64,000 bases of DNA from Hypoxylon rubiginosum (GCA_902806565.1 CADCXA010000053.1:682001-746000), one strand, 5' to 3'. Positions 45,145-56,682 are shown, counted from the first letter of the stretch. Made by a program: numbers and translations. Notes: generated from the letters alone by a model not told the origin.

Positions 45145-45423
45145 TTAGCTCTTCCACTGCCCGGCGTTCTCGACGCCCTTGGACACGCCCTCGGCGCCGT
45201 TCTGGACGCCGGTGCCGACGGAGCTGACGGCGTCGCCGACGGGCTTGCCCGCCGAGCCGGTGGCGCTGGTGACGGTGTCGCCGATGCCGCGGGTCGCGGC
45301 GCCCACCACGTTGCCGGCCGTCCGGCCGACGCCGCCGGCGACGTTGCCCACGGTGCTCGTGACGAACTTGGCGGCGCCCGTGACGCCGGAGTCTTGGGTG
45401 CCCTTGTTGCCGTTGTTGTTCAT
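45145..45423 (-). CDS. Small LEA-like / glycine-rich amphipathic protein
   Basis: A single exon of 92 residues. The start is the ATG at 45423 (MNNNGNKGTQDSG), in good context (AAACATGAAC). The open frame extends upstream only through a TTG. The protein is built of repeated short amphipathic units such as VGNVAGGVGRTAGNVVGAA, rich in Gly, Val, Ala and Thr, with no Cys and one Trp near the end. Small fungal proteins of this make-up are abundant in conidia or under stress and resemble LEA proteins, which are disordered in solution and fold on membranes or on drying. Two perfect CRE sites lie 220-320 nt upstream of the ATG, which fits control by a stress-activated ATF/CREB-type bZIP. Function is inferred from composition. 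Confidence 0.75.
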   Translation of the reverse strand: MNNNGNKGTQDSGVTGAAKFVTSTVGNVAGGVGRTAGNVVGAATRGIGDTVTSATGSAGKPVGDAVSSVGTGVQNGAEGVSKGVENAGQWKS

Positions 45424-45642
45424 GTTTGCGGTTGTGTTGATTTTGTTGGGGTTGGTTTCTTGTTGTGTTTGATGATGAGAATGCTTATAAGTTTGCGAAT
45501 TGGTGTTTGGTTTGGTATGCAATGAAATCAAGAAAGGTTAGACTTAATTTTTCAAGCGGTCCTGAAAGGTATTTGTAGGCTTTCCTCGTTCTACCTGGAT
45601 GTCCCATTGCCTACCCTGTCTACTCGTGGTGAAGACGAGGTG

Positions 45643-45650
45643 TGACGTCA
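45643..45650. promoter_or_regulatory. CRE site TGACGTCA (proximal)
   Basis: A perfect 8-bp palindrome, the binding site of ATF/CREB-type bZIP factors, 220 nt upstream of the LEA-like gene's ATG. Confidence 0.65.
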
Positions 45651-45734
45651 TGTCCTCAGCCGCTCTCATCACCCATATCGTCACACCCACGCAATGGCCA
45701 ATCAACAGCGATGGCCCTGGCCGACTTTAATAAA

Positions 45735-45742
45735 TGACGTCA
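45735..45742. promoter_or_regulatory. CRE site TGACGTCA (distal)
   Basis: A second perfect copy 92 bp from the first, followed directly by TGACG, a further half-site. Confidence 0.65.
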
Positions 45743-47903
45743 TGACGATACCTCGAGCACACGTTCTTCGATTACTTCAGCTATTGGACATGTATGAAAG
45801 AAGTCAGCCAGTTTCTATTTCTACATTCGAGATCTTCACTAAAGTAATTGATTTTGGTACGAACTCTATCTAATGGTCCACCCTACTACCTAATTGTGGC
45901 TGAGAAGAGCAACAACGGATCCTTGCTAGCGCGTTCGGCGGCTCAACGACGATGCCCTTCATATAAGCGCTACATGGACTTCAGGCCAAGACATAAGAGA
46001 AATTTGCAATAAATTGAGAGGATATTGGCCTCTTAAATTTTCATATTAAGTCGTTCCTATACCTATTCTTAGAATTTATCCACCGAGAAAGATGGAGAAT
46101 GGATTGACTGCTCGTTAAAATCAAGAGGAACTATTGCAACTTTCTCAAACTCAAAGCATACCAAGACCAGTCATATTATCTATTGCCTACCGATTGGATT
46201 GGCACTGGCTAAATCCTATCTCTGGGGAAGGGTAGTTCATTTGGAATTCTGCCCCTGAATTCAAGGGACCCTCTCAGATCTTTTGATAAAATACCTATCT
46301 GCTCTTCATGCTTTCTATTCACATCCCTAAACTCTCTCGTTATTGGTGACCACTGGTAACTAATTCGTACTGATGACAAATCCTGAATATGAATCAACAG
46401 GACCATTTCTATTTCAATAGTATTTTCGAGATCGTCGGTGTAAAGAAATCATGGGTAAGAAGCTTCTAGCGCTCGCCAACTCGCGACTCTTGTAGCTGTC
46501 CCCTAGTGATAGCGTGGTACGATACACCGGATCAACTAGACACACGGATAGAAGCTCACGACGCTACAATACATAGACATGGTGATGAAATATTAGGATA
46601 TTACGTACCAGAGAGTATGCCGCGAAACTGGACTGTAAATCCGGGGACGGTAGGAGGATGGGTACTACGATGTTCTGTACGAGGATATTCATCACGCAGG
46701 ACATACGGTTACACGAATTGAGTATATGAGTACGTCCCGGTCTAACCCCTGATCTCTATAGATCTTCCTCCTTTCCCAAAAGCCGTACAATCACAGTCTT
46801 ACTTCTGTACATATGCTGAAATCAATCATTATTGTCGATGAAAGATGTGGCCTCGCAGATTTAAAACAGCCAACAACACGATAACCTCGGTCCAGATTTA
46901 TGTAAGGTGCCTAGCCTTATAGACGAGATGAAACACTACGGTAGAACATCAGATATATACTTACATACCTAACCTAATATCATCACGTCGAATATAACTC
47001 CTTCATAGAGCCGATTGCTCATTAATATACTTTTTTTTCAAATAGAACCTCGGTATATTAGGCATTCTAGCATATACCAACAGAACCTCGTCCGCTGGAG
47101 TATATACCTGATTCTTTCATGGGTGACTTTTATAACCTGCAATTTATTATGCAAATTCTCATTGCCTTAGCTAGCAGTCGCAAACATACATTCTCCTGAA
47201 CCCTGCTAGCGATGTAGCTGCCATTCTATTCTTCATAATTACTCCTGAGGAGCGAGGGGGGCTTCAAATAAGTTGAATTTTAGCAAACTGCCAAACGCCA
47301 GTTTCCTTATCTCCAGTCACGTCGATGGCCATTAATGCCAGATACGTGCTATCAACCTAATTGCTGCTTATCTATATTTGTCAAGCTGACTAGTACTGAT
47401 AATGGGTGTTTGCTAACATCGAGTGCCTAATTTTGGGGCCATTTGAGCCAATAGATTTGGTCGCCGGGCAGTCACGACGTCGCTCGATGACTTGGACATT
47501 ATTCTATCTGGGCAACCTTACTGGCCTTGATATTAAGCACAGACCAGATTTCCATTGTTGCCATCAATGAGGGCCATTGTGTATCTCTTGCCTAGCACTC
47601 ACGACCAGTCAGCCTCAGGTCAACTGGGTTGGTGCAAAAATATATATACTCGCCCACCCCCATGAGAATCCAGGATTTATTTTGTGCACTTTCTTTCAAC
47701 ACAAGAACATCCGCGGACATCCACAAACAACTCCAACGACTTCAACAACTCCGACACTCCCAACACTCACACTTCAAACATATCTCCAAACAAAACGGTT
47801 AGTCCCTCGTTCAGTGCTTTTACTACCTTCACTTGATATCTCAGCCACGCCTCAGTCGAGAGGAATTGTTACTGACTCTAAAGCAAATCAGATCATCTTC
47901 ACA

Positions 47904-48815
47904 ATGCCTCGTCAGCAATCGCCGCCTCCTCCCTACACTGAGGACGATACTGCCTCAATCTCTCTGCAACAGGCGCCTCCACCGTACTCGGAAGCGCCTC
48001 CGCCCTACACAGCAGTCGCTCCCCGACCCAACCCTGCTCCCGCTGGACCTAACCCGGGTCCTGCCCCCGTTCGACGCTCCATCTCTAACAGCATTGCGGA
48101 GATGCCTAACGTGATTACTGCGTACTGGCCCAAGCGCAACGTGGCGGGCGAGTTCTGCCTTGGGGAGAGCCCAGACAAGCTGCTCTTCCGGGTTTCTCGG
48201 GGCAGGCTTTCTTCCATCGGGCCACTCATGGCTCTGTATATCGGACCGGGCGAGAACGGTCTTGCCCTCGGAAAGCTGGACCGACTGCCGCGCAGCGACC
48301 CAGCACACGAAACGACAGTCATCGAGATATATACGCCTCGGAACCAGAACGAGCGGTCTGTCGTCCACATGACCACCTGGGGCACGTGGGAGGGCCTGTC
48401 ACGCTTCCACTACTACTTCTCGATGGCGGTGGGCCGAGGCAACCAGAGACAAGTCGAGAAATTTGAGTGGCGCCCCAGCCGCGGCGGGGAAGTACAGTCG
48501 ATCGACCCCTACGGCAGGGGCTGGAAGCTGGTGCGCCTGGGAGTCGCGGCGCCGACGGGAGGCAAGGGAGGTGGACGATCGACGAGACCCATCGACGAGA
48601 CTAGTGATGGTATGGAAGTAGTGGCCATCTGGGTCACTAACCCGCTCGAGAAGAAGCCCGGCCAGACTCCATTTCAGTTTGAGCTGCGCGGGAACGGGAA
48701 GAACGGCGCGCTAGGAAAGCACTTCGGCTTCGTCGCGCTCATGACCGCGCTTCGGATTTGGTGCGCTGCGGACTCGACACATCCGCGGGACATTCCGTCT
48801 CGGCGCCTACATTAG
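47904..48815 (+). CDS. Tubby/LURP-one-like fold protein with N-terminal PPxY motifs
   Basis: A single exon of 303 residues. I start at the ATG at 47904 (MPRQQSPPPPYTEDD). The upstream part of the open frame reads as leader. Three PPxY motifs lie in the first 42 residues: PPPYTE, PPPYSE and PPPYTA. They are ligands for WW domains, such as those of Rsp5/Nedd4 ubiquitin ligases. A Pro/Ala-rich linker follows, then a roughly 220-residue beta-rich domain: LLFRVSRGRLSSIGPLMALY, VIEIYTPRNQNERSVVHMTT, RFHYYFSMAVG, and the closing helix HFGFVALMTALRIWCAAD. This closing hydrophobic helix and strand pattern resembles tubby-C-terminal/LURP-one-like domains, but I cannot prove the family by eye. It may be a membrane-associated adaptor for ubiquitination; that is inference. 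Confidence 0.8.
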   Translation: MPRQQSPPPPYTEDDTASISLQQAPPPYSEAPPPYTAVAPRPNPAPAGPNPGPAPVRRSISNSIAEMPNVITAYWPKRNVAGEFCLGESPDKLLFRVSRGRLSSIGPLMALYIGPGENGLALGKLDRLPRSDPAHETTVIEIYTPRNQNERSVVHMTTWGTWEGLSRFHYYFSMAVGRGNQRQVEKFEWRPSRGGEVQSIDPYGRGWKLVRLGVAAPTGGKGGGRSTRPIDETSDGMEVVAIWVTNPLEKKPGQTPFQFELRGNGKNGALGKHFGFVALMTALRIWCAADSTHPRDIPSRRLH

Positions 48816-50626
48816 GGCGGCGTTCGGTGTGCGTCTTTTGATATTTTCGGGTTTTCTTTGAATGTCCTGTCTTATTTTGGCAAGACATAGCGGTATAGCA
48901 AGATTGGGTTGTACCTTAAGGTACTTTGCATTGATGATTCTAGGATCGTTTGGCCTTCGGGCTTATAATAGATTCATCACAAACACAACTTCGTGTCTCT
49001 CTGTGTTTCCAGTAGTTGCCGTCGAAAAAGGGCGAATCAACATATTTCATATTTTACTTATGATTGCCTAATTGACATCGTTGTTACGGCTGTGAAGGGA
49101 AAAGCTATATCATCTAGGTATATGATATGTCTTGTCGCTATTCGTCTCTATGTGAAATTTAGTTCTGTCAAATTTGACATCCCATCTATGGGAACCCCCT
49201 AATTTTGGCAGACATGATAAAAACCTGGTAGCGAGGCCTTCGTCGATGTCCATCCCTGACATATATGGGCACTTACCAAGACTGACCGAACGGAATAAAA
49301 CGAGACCAAAGACATTACAGGTAAAAATCCTACGCCTCCATAGATATGTTCCCCAAAGACCTGCACATCTCAACTAGTACCGTGATATCATCGCAGTGGT
49401 AGAATATCGAGGCAAACATAATATGACAAGAGGGAGAAGTCTCGGGTTCCGTGGTGGCGCCAAAGGAGCTGCTGCAATCGTCATCGATACATGGTGAAGC
49501 TCTCTAGGTTAACACATGTCAAAAACTCATTCCGAAGTATTGGGACCTTTGGCGTCCGGCCGCCATCAGTCATATGGCTCCTGGAGTAGAACCTAGAGGA
49601 AAGAGTAGAAAGGTTGAGAGAAATCAACGAAGGGGTGGTAACTAATCCAGTTTGAACGTTCAGCCTCAAGTTGGACGTGATTAGATTAGATAAGAATGAC
49701 ATGACAATTGGAGATCGGAATAATATGACCCCCAAAAGCTGAAAAGTACCTAGGTACCTCTCGCTATTATTAGAGCAGGGCAGGAGCTAAGATTAGCCGC
49801 AATTCGCAATTCGTATCGCCTAACGCCCGACCACCGATTTCTATCTACCTTTTCCCCAACTGTCAGACTGTCCAACCTACTGTCACCAACACCGAGGTTT
49901 ATTTCCTGCGCATTCCCCCGATGGATGAAAAAGGCAACCGATTATCTCCCCTGCCGAGCTTTATCTAGCTAATGACGTACATTGATCGATCTCCAAGATA
50001 CCCTGGATTGGTTCTGGGGCGGGTTGGTAATATCTCGGGATCTATCCTTTGTTATGATATGACCGTTGTGATATGACGCCAAGGTCAGCTCATACGAACA
50101 TCACTTGGTGGAATAAGGAGGTGCTAAAGTAAGTTGATTACTGAGTATTGGTTTGTTCTATTCGCTTAGAGTGACGCCATGGCCCATGACATCGATGTTG
50201 TATTCCACGAAAGCGGGGTTTCGGTTGAAGTTTACAAATTGGCGGCGATAGAGCAGACCCAGGGCCGGCTTGTTTTCTAAACAATATTTGGTGCGTGTTT
50301 AGTAAACATGTACCAAACCCCTTAGAGCCGGGGTGGGTGGTGCCCCTCTTAAAGCTTCCCGACGGATATATAAAGAAATAACCCTCATTTCCTCTACGGT
50401 AACGACTATTTGTGACAGCACAAAGACATCCAATCTCTTGATAAAGGTAGCTTATCACTTTACCTACCTACCTCATACCATCCTAGGTTACTGTTTTGCT
50501 ACATCATCTTCTAGGTGTTTTATCATCGACTCCACGCACTATCGAGGGGTTATTTCTCGAATAAGTTACTCTCAACTCGTCAAACAGCACCCAGTAAAAG
50601 AAATCACAGACATCACAGACATCAAA
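48816..50626. other. Intergenic 1.8 kb
   Basis: Non-coding sequence between two plus-strand genes. It contains a TACCTAGGTA palindrome at 49747-49756, extended to GTACCTAGGTAC. The last part is probably the promoter and leader of the EthD gene. No gene is recognised. Confidence 0.5.
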
Positions 50627-50941
50627 ATGGCACCGCTTGTCGTATCCGTGGCCTACCCGGTGGGGTTCAAATTTGACATGGACTACTATCTCAACCACCA
50701 CATGCCCCTTGTTCAGGAGAAATGGGCACCGTTCGGCCTTAAGAGCTGGAAGATCGCTCAGTACACCAGCAAGGACTCGCCCTACTCCGTCGTAGCCTGG
50801 CTCGAGTTCGAAGGGGAGGAGAGCTGGACCAAGGCGTCCACGAGCGAGGTGGCACAGCAGGTCTTCGGCGACATTCCCAACTTCACAGACAGCCAGGCAT
50901 CTCTCCAGGCCGGGACAGTTGTAAAGTCGGAAAGCTGGTAG
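50627..50941 (+). CDS. EthD-domain protein
   Basis: A single exon of 104 residues, starting at the ATG at 50627 in good context (TCAAAATGGC). The sequence VSVAYPVGFKFDMDYYLNHH followed by MPLV is the EthD family signature: a ferredoxin-like alpha/beta barrel that usually dimerises. WLEFEGEESW and the ending DSQASLQAGTVVKSE also fit. Members were first found in ethyl tert-butyl ether degradation operons. In fungi they occur beside many biosynthetic and catabolic genes, some acting as decarboxylases, cyclases or dehydratases. The substrate is unknown here. It converges on a 2-oxoglutarate oxygenase gene with a gap of only 257 nt. Confidence 0.92.
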   Translation: MAPLVVSVAYPVGFKFDMDYYLNHHMPLVQEKWAPFGLKSWKIAQYTSKDSPYSVVAWLEFEGEESWTKASTSEVAQQVFGDIPNFTDSQASLQAGTVVKSESW

Positions 50942-51198
50942 GAGGGGGACCTAGCGTGGTTCATTCCTTGGGCGGTGTGGTGTGCAGTTCGGCTATTGGC
51001 TAGGGGTTCATGACGAGACATGTCAGCGGCGCTGGGATTCTCACGATGCGGTCTTAAAGGGGGGCCGGAGATGGAGGCAATGACGGAATGTCAGTCTATC
51101 GGTTAGGTACTCAAATGGGAATTTTTTCATTCGGCCTTTACAGTGAGGAAATCCTATGTGCCTAAAGCTGAAGGGTCTGGATTGTAGATGCTCAAAAA

Positions 51199-52440
51199 CT
51201 AGTCGTAATACTTCTGGTTCACGCCCGCGATGATCTCCTTTTCCGGCTGATTCACCAATCCTGTACGGAACCTATGGTCTTTGGCAATTCGTGCCCTCGC
51301 CCATTCTATATGATGAATTAGTAAGCCGTCTTCTTTCTAGGTCATTACGAGCAGCATACCTTCGGCTGTGACGTCGTGTGAGAACCGATCCGTTTCCGCG
51401 CTCAAACCGAGGCGCTGCAGCAATGGGCTAGAGATGGGCTTGAGGATGATATTCGCCTCCGGGCGCGCGAAGTAGATTAGGCTTAGCCGGGGATCGCTCG
51501 TCTGATCTTCGGGGGCCCTGACAACACGATGGACGGTGCTCTTCAAGTAGCCGCCGCTCAGAAATTCCAGCGCATCGGCGATGTTCACGATGATCGCGTC
51601 TCTTGGCGACTTGACGTACTGCCATTTCCCCTCCGGCGTCTGCACTTGAAGCCCTGCTACCGGTTGGTGAAAGAGGAAGGTCAGCGTGTTGTAATCTGTG
51701 TGCCCCTTTGCCCAGATATTGCCGGCTTGCGCGTCTGCTTCTTTCGAGCGTGGATGGTATTTCATGTATCGTAGATACTCGAGGCCCTCCGCCTCATAGC
51801 GGTGGCGCTCAATGAGGTAGTCCTCGTCGATCTCGAGGACATAGGCGAACAGGCGTAGCAGCGGGATGAGGACGTCGTTGTGAATCTTCAGCGAGAAGCC
51901 CTTGATTTCGTCCCAGTAGTCCCGGATCAGCTGTGGGTGCGGTCGCTCATGCTCCGGAGTAAACTTGGGGATATTGTAACGCTCGTCGTTGTCGCGCCCA
52001 GCCAGCTTTCCCGTAGACTGTGGCTTGTACCCCCGGAAGTCCCCCTTAGCTGTGTCGCACGAATATTCCAGTTTCTCTTCCAGCGGGAGCTCGAAGAACG
52101 CCTTGCACAGCGCATACTGTCGCCTCACTTCCTCGTCAGAGAACCCGTGACCGGTGACGTAGAAAAATCCTAGGAGCTAGTTAGATACCAGTCCACGGCT
52201 AGAGAGTAGACATCCTCACCGTTCTTGTTAATGAATCTCAGCACTTGGTCTGCCAACGCCTGCTTTCCCCCTTGTACGCTCAGCTTGGAAATGTCAAGTG
52301 CTTCTAGTTCCGCATATTCCACTATTCCACAAGGAATGAGTTATGCGATCTTGCCTGCCGAAGGGTATGCACGTACGTTGTTCCCGAGTCTCATTCGGAT
52401 ACTCGTAAGATGGAAGACTTTCTACCCGCGAAGGAGACAT
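51199..52440 (-). CDS. 2-oxoglutarate/Fe(II)-dependent oxygenase (isopenicillin N synthase-like)
   Basis: Four exons, 52440-52377, 52321-52220, 52169-51360 and 51305-51199, encode 360 residues. Introns are 55, 50 and 54 nt. The N-terminal DIOX_N domain includes LEALDISKLSVQGGKQALAD and NGFFYVTGHGFSDEEV. The double-stranded beta-helix core has the iron triad His212-x-Asp214 (KGHTDYNTLTFLF) and His269 (STVHRVV). The 2-oxoglutarate binding pair is Arg283/Ser285 (PRLSLIYF). All essential residues are intact. Such enzymes hydroxylate, desaturate or cyclise small molecules in the cytosol, using 2-oxoglutarate, O2 and Fe(II). Fungal members of this form are often called gibberellin-oxidase-like, but the substrate cannot be deduced. 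The last intron restores the C-terminal DVTAE-EWARARIAK. Confidence 0.93.
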
Positions 52441-53730
52441 ATTTCTATATCTACCTCCTATCAGTTTCAACGTAATAGTTAAAATTGCCTTGATTCGGGA
52501 GCTATTGGGCACATTTGGCGCTTCTCGAAGCTTATGAACCGCTTTCTCCGTAAGTCCTAGTCAAGCGGGGAAGCTGTACTCCTATTCGGCGATTATTCTT
52601 TATGGGATTGGGCGGGAGGACCCATCTGAAATGATGCCATTGAAAGCATCGAAGACGAATATTATGATTGGAACTTAATTGGCTCCTTACTCCTTCATAG
52701 GCCGTTGTTAATTAGTTGGATTTATAGCAGTTGTTACACAAGTCCTTGGATATCATTTCTTTTAATAGATGGTAGACTCAGATGACTATTTTACCTTAGC
52801 TAATTAGAACTAAAGTCAGTTATCCTTAGTGAAACTACTCCTTTGATATTGTTAGAGCTGTTAACTTTCACGGAGTATCAACAGTATCTACTGACACTTG
52901 GATCTTCTCAGAGATTCAGGGAGCTCTAAGCTACTGGCCAATCAAGTAAGACATCTAGTTATGACTAAGAAGGCTATATCCAACTAGGTCCTATAGACGT
53001 AAAAAATCGAGGCGAATCATGCCTTTGAGCCGGGATGATTGCGCTCTGGGCATCAGTTATAGGACCTTAGCTATTACCATCTGGATAGGTGTTGGTCACT
53101 CTTGGGGCCTAGATAGTAGTTACGGGCTTCTCTTTGGTATGGATAGGGGTTGCAGGCTCTCCGGTATAAGGAAAGGGATAGCTTGGGAGCCAGGCCCCTT
53201 GGTTGGTAAGTCCCCTTGTCCTGGCTTCCTGTATATATACGGTGCTTGGTAGCCCCTTAGGTCCATAGCTCTTCGTGTAACAACATAGTTGTTTTCCATA
53301 TCGCATGGCTGGATTCGTGATAATCATAATCCATTGAAATAAGTCCAAAGTCTACCCCGGCTCATGTTGTTCGCGGCACTCTGAAATACGAGACCGCGAT
53401 CCCGGCAGAATCCACAACGCCTGCTACCTCATGGCTATAGCGCTAACTGATGTTGCTTCCCGCGCAGCTCTACTGACGATAAAGGTATGTGAAGTGATAA
53501 GGGACGGATCTATCTTCTTAGCCAAGAAGCCAATTTCTCGTAATCGCTGTATAATTTAGCCGACTTCTGCATTGCGCTATAGAACCGACTTACGATACCA
53601 TGGCCAGGGTCTATACGTTGCATTGGAGATGTTGACCTACAACACCTTCCTGATAGGACCTGATCTCTGTCCAGGTACTTAAGAGTTAGCAGATCCCGTC
53701 ATTCTGATAATTCTTCAGGGACGGGAAAAT
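52441..53730. other. Gene-free 1.3 kb region, possibly decayed repeat
   Basis: A divergent gap between the 2OG oxygenase (-) and the subtilase (+). Frames are short. The segment from about 52860 to 53480 reads like degraded coding DNA with scattered stops, but I could not match it to a transposon family. No terminal repeats are seen. Confidence 0.35.
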
Positions 53731-56682
53731 ATGCGGATTCAACGCGTGCTTTTGCCCCTATTGGGAGAAGCTCTGATTGGGATCGCGTCGGCTGCGATCC
53801 ATGATCTCAACGATGCCGTCGCTGCTGCACCTATTGTTCCGGGCGCCTACATAGTCGAGTTGCACGATCATCAGGTTCGAGTTTCTCATTATCCAAAAAC
53901 TACATATCCCAAGGCTTACTAAGAATAGGATGCGGATTCTTTCTACGGCGATCTGGCAGCAGCAAACGTGGAAGCGGAAAGGCGTTTGGACCTGTCATAC
54001 TCGCTCTTCAAAGGCTACTCCTTTCGGTTGAAGAATGTTTCGAACGACGATGCTGATGTGGCGGCGCAAAAGATATCGGAGATGCCCAAAGTCCGCAAGG
54101 TCTGGCCCGTCCGCATGCGCAGCCTCCCGAAAGACGAGGTCGTATGGGTCGGTGACGGCGCAGCGGCTAGTCTGGCCTTGAAGAGACGGCAGGAGTCCGC
54201 GGAGGATACATTCTCGCCACATGTCCTGACACAGGTCGACAAGCTTCGAGAGGAAGGTTTCACAGGTACTGGTGTCCGCATTGGCATTATTGACACCGGT
54301 ATCGATTACAACCGTACGTATAAGCTCGAAGCATTCATGGATGACTGCCACAGCTATGGGCTTAGAGAGCCGCTTTGCTATTTCAAGACCCCCTAATGAT
54401 CTACTGGCGCTAACTTCAGAGGCTGTAGATCCTGCTTTAGGAAACGGCTGTTTCGGACCTGGGTGCTTGTTCTCATATGGGTCCGATCTAGTCGGCGACG
54501 ACTACAACGGTCTCAATTTGCCGGCACCTGACCCGGATCCCTATGATAATTGCGAGGGTCACGGCACTCACGTTGCTGGTATAATTGTAATAGATCCGCA
54601 CCCTACAGTTGATAGTACTCTTAACTAACAACTGCCTCAAGGCGGCTCAAGTCAACGAACTAGGATTTTTAGGTGCCGCACCCGACGCCACTATGGGGAT
54701 GTATAGAGTCTTCAGCTGTGTCGGCGGCTCGAGCGACGACATATTAATCGCGGCCTTCAACCAAGCCTACGAAGATGGCAGCGATATCATTACCGCGTCC
54801 GTCGGAGGCCCGTCGGGTTGGACTGAAGATCCCTGGGCCGTTGTCGTACAACGGATTGTCGAAGCTGGCGTTCCTTGCACGGTGTCGGCCGGAAACGAAG
54901 GGTCAAACGGCCTGTTCTTCGCTAGTACTGCTGCTAATGGGAAGGGGGTGGCCGCCGTGGCATCTGTCGACAACACGGAGATACCGAACCTCCTTATCAG
55001 CGCCAGTTTCAGCGTAGACAACTCCTCTGAAGAAGTCTTTGGGTGGGAGCTAGGAAATCCTGCTTACACCAACGTCTCACTTCCCCTGTGGGCTGTGAGC
55101 AACAACACAGAGGCAGAAGACGACGCATGCGACTCACTTCCTGAAGATACGCCTGATCTCTCCGGTTATATAGTCTTGATGCGCCAAACGAGTAACTGTG
55201 CCTTCTATCAGCAAGCCCAGAACGTCGCGGACAAGGGGGCGAAAAACATCATGTTTTACAGCAATAGCCCAACGTGAGTTGTGAAATCCTTATTAACATC
55301 TCGTGATATTAACAATTCATAGGACGGCGCAAGTGTATGTTGCATATGTGCCAGAGATTCTTGGAGCTGGCATGGTCACGGCCACGCAAGGTGCCGAATG
55401 GATCAGCCTTCTGAACCAGGGCAAACCGGTTGTCCTGTACATGACGGACGAGGATCACACCAGCAAACTTGTGGAGTCCTCACCAGACACCCAGTATGGC
55501 GGACTCGTAAGTGCATTCACCACTTGGGGACCGACGTGGGAGGTAGATGTGAAGCCGCAATTCGCCGCCCCAGGTGGAAACATTCTCTCCACGTATCCTC
55601 TGGACCTCGGGGGTTACGCCGTGCTCTCCGGTACATCAATGGCTTGCCCTCTAACTGCGGCAATATACGCTCTGATTTCGCAGGTCAGGGGCACGTTGGA
55701 TCCCTCCATCCTGGAGAGGGTGGTCTCGTCTACCGCAAGTCCCAAAGTGTGGGCGGAAGATGCAAGTGGTCGGCTTGCGCCGGTGCCCCAGCAGGGCGGA
55801 GGTCTCGTCCAGGCCTTCGATGCCGCTTATATGACGACAATTCTTAGCGTTGCTAGCATCTCGTTTAACGACACAGCCAACTTCATTCCGAGTGCTAACT
55901 TCAGCATTCAGAACCTGGGACCAGATGATGTGACATATGAGCTCGGCCATGTGGCAGCTATCACCATGTACACGTTCGAAAAGGGGGAAATCTATCCGGC
56001 CTATTACCCTAATCCCACAGCTGACGCGTCTGCCACACTGGAGTTTTCCGATTCGAAGGTCACAGTTCCGGCTGGAGGTTCGGTCGATGTTACAGTAATG
56101 CCGACACCGCCTTCGGGTCTTGACGAGACGCTGCTACCGGTGTACAGCGGGTACATCACCATCAACGGAACGAATGGCGACTCATTATCGATACCGTATC
56201 TTGGCGTCGCTGGGAGCATGTATTCGGCTCCCAAAATGCTAGATCCGGATTGGACGTTCCTTGGCAACTCTAGCAACCCACTGAATCCAGCCCCTGAGAA
56301 CATAACATTTGTTGTGCCGTTTCCAGCCAACCCAACAGACATACCGAGTACTCGTACCGGGTCCCCGGTTGCGGTTATCCAACTGAATGTCGGAACCCGC
56401 TTGCTTAGATGCGATGTCGTGCCTCTTGATAACTCGGGTAATGTCACCACCACAGAGGTGCTAGGCGTGCAAACTGTCGGCAGTGTGCCGAATTACCCGA
56501 TCGAATATTCTCCGCGGACTTACTACATTTCGTGGTTTAATGGAATGCCGGATAATGGGGTCGCGGTGCCCGAGGGACGATATCAGTTCTTGGTACGGGT
56601 GTTGCGGATATTCGGAGACCCGGAAAAGGAGGGTGATTATGAAAGCCTGGCTATGGCGCCGTTTAATATCGTGTACAGTTAG
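53731..56682 (+). CDS. Secreted subtilisin-like serine protease (peptidase S8, Vpr/minor-extracellular type)
   Basis: Five exons, 53731-53874, 53929-54313, 54429-54586, 54642-55273 and 55323-56682, encode 892 residues. Introns are 54, 115, 55 and 49 nt. A signal peptide ([20 protein letters not shown], cut near residue 22) precedes an I9-type propeptide ([18 protein letters not shown]). The catalytic triad is complete: Asp170 ([11 protein letters not shown]), His224 (GHGTHVAG) and Ser545 (LSGTSMACP). The oxyanion Asn is in SAGNEG. A PA-type insertion lies between His and Ser, and a roughly 300-residue beta-rich C-terminal domain (Fn3-like) follows Ser. This is the architecture of large fungal secreted subtilases acting outside the cell in nutrition or host interaction. 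A Lys-Arg-Arg at about residue 135 (LALKRRQES) may be a kexin maturation site. No defect is visible. Confidence 0.94.

Larger units (their letters stand above)
45424..47903. other. Divergent 2.5 kb intergenic region
   Basis: An AT-rich gap between the LEA-like gene (-) and the PPxY protein gene (+). It contains the paired CRE sites near the left end and a TATATATAC element at 47640-47650, about 260 nt before the downstream ATG. That ATG is preceded by a CA-rich leader. No coding sequence is recognised in between. Confidence 0.5.

Noticed and set aside
46506..46721. A 71-codon plus-strand frame in the 2.5 kb gap
   Set aside because: It begins at a non-ATG codon, has no codon bias or similarity I recognise, and no splice partners.
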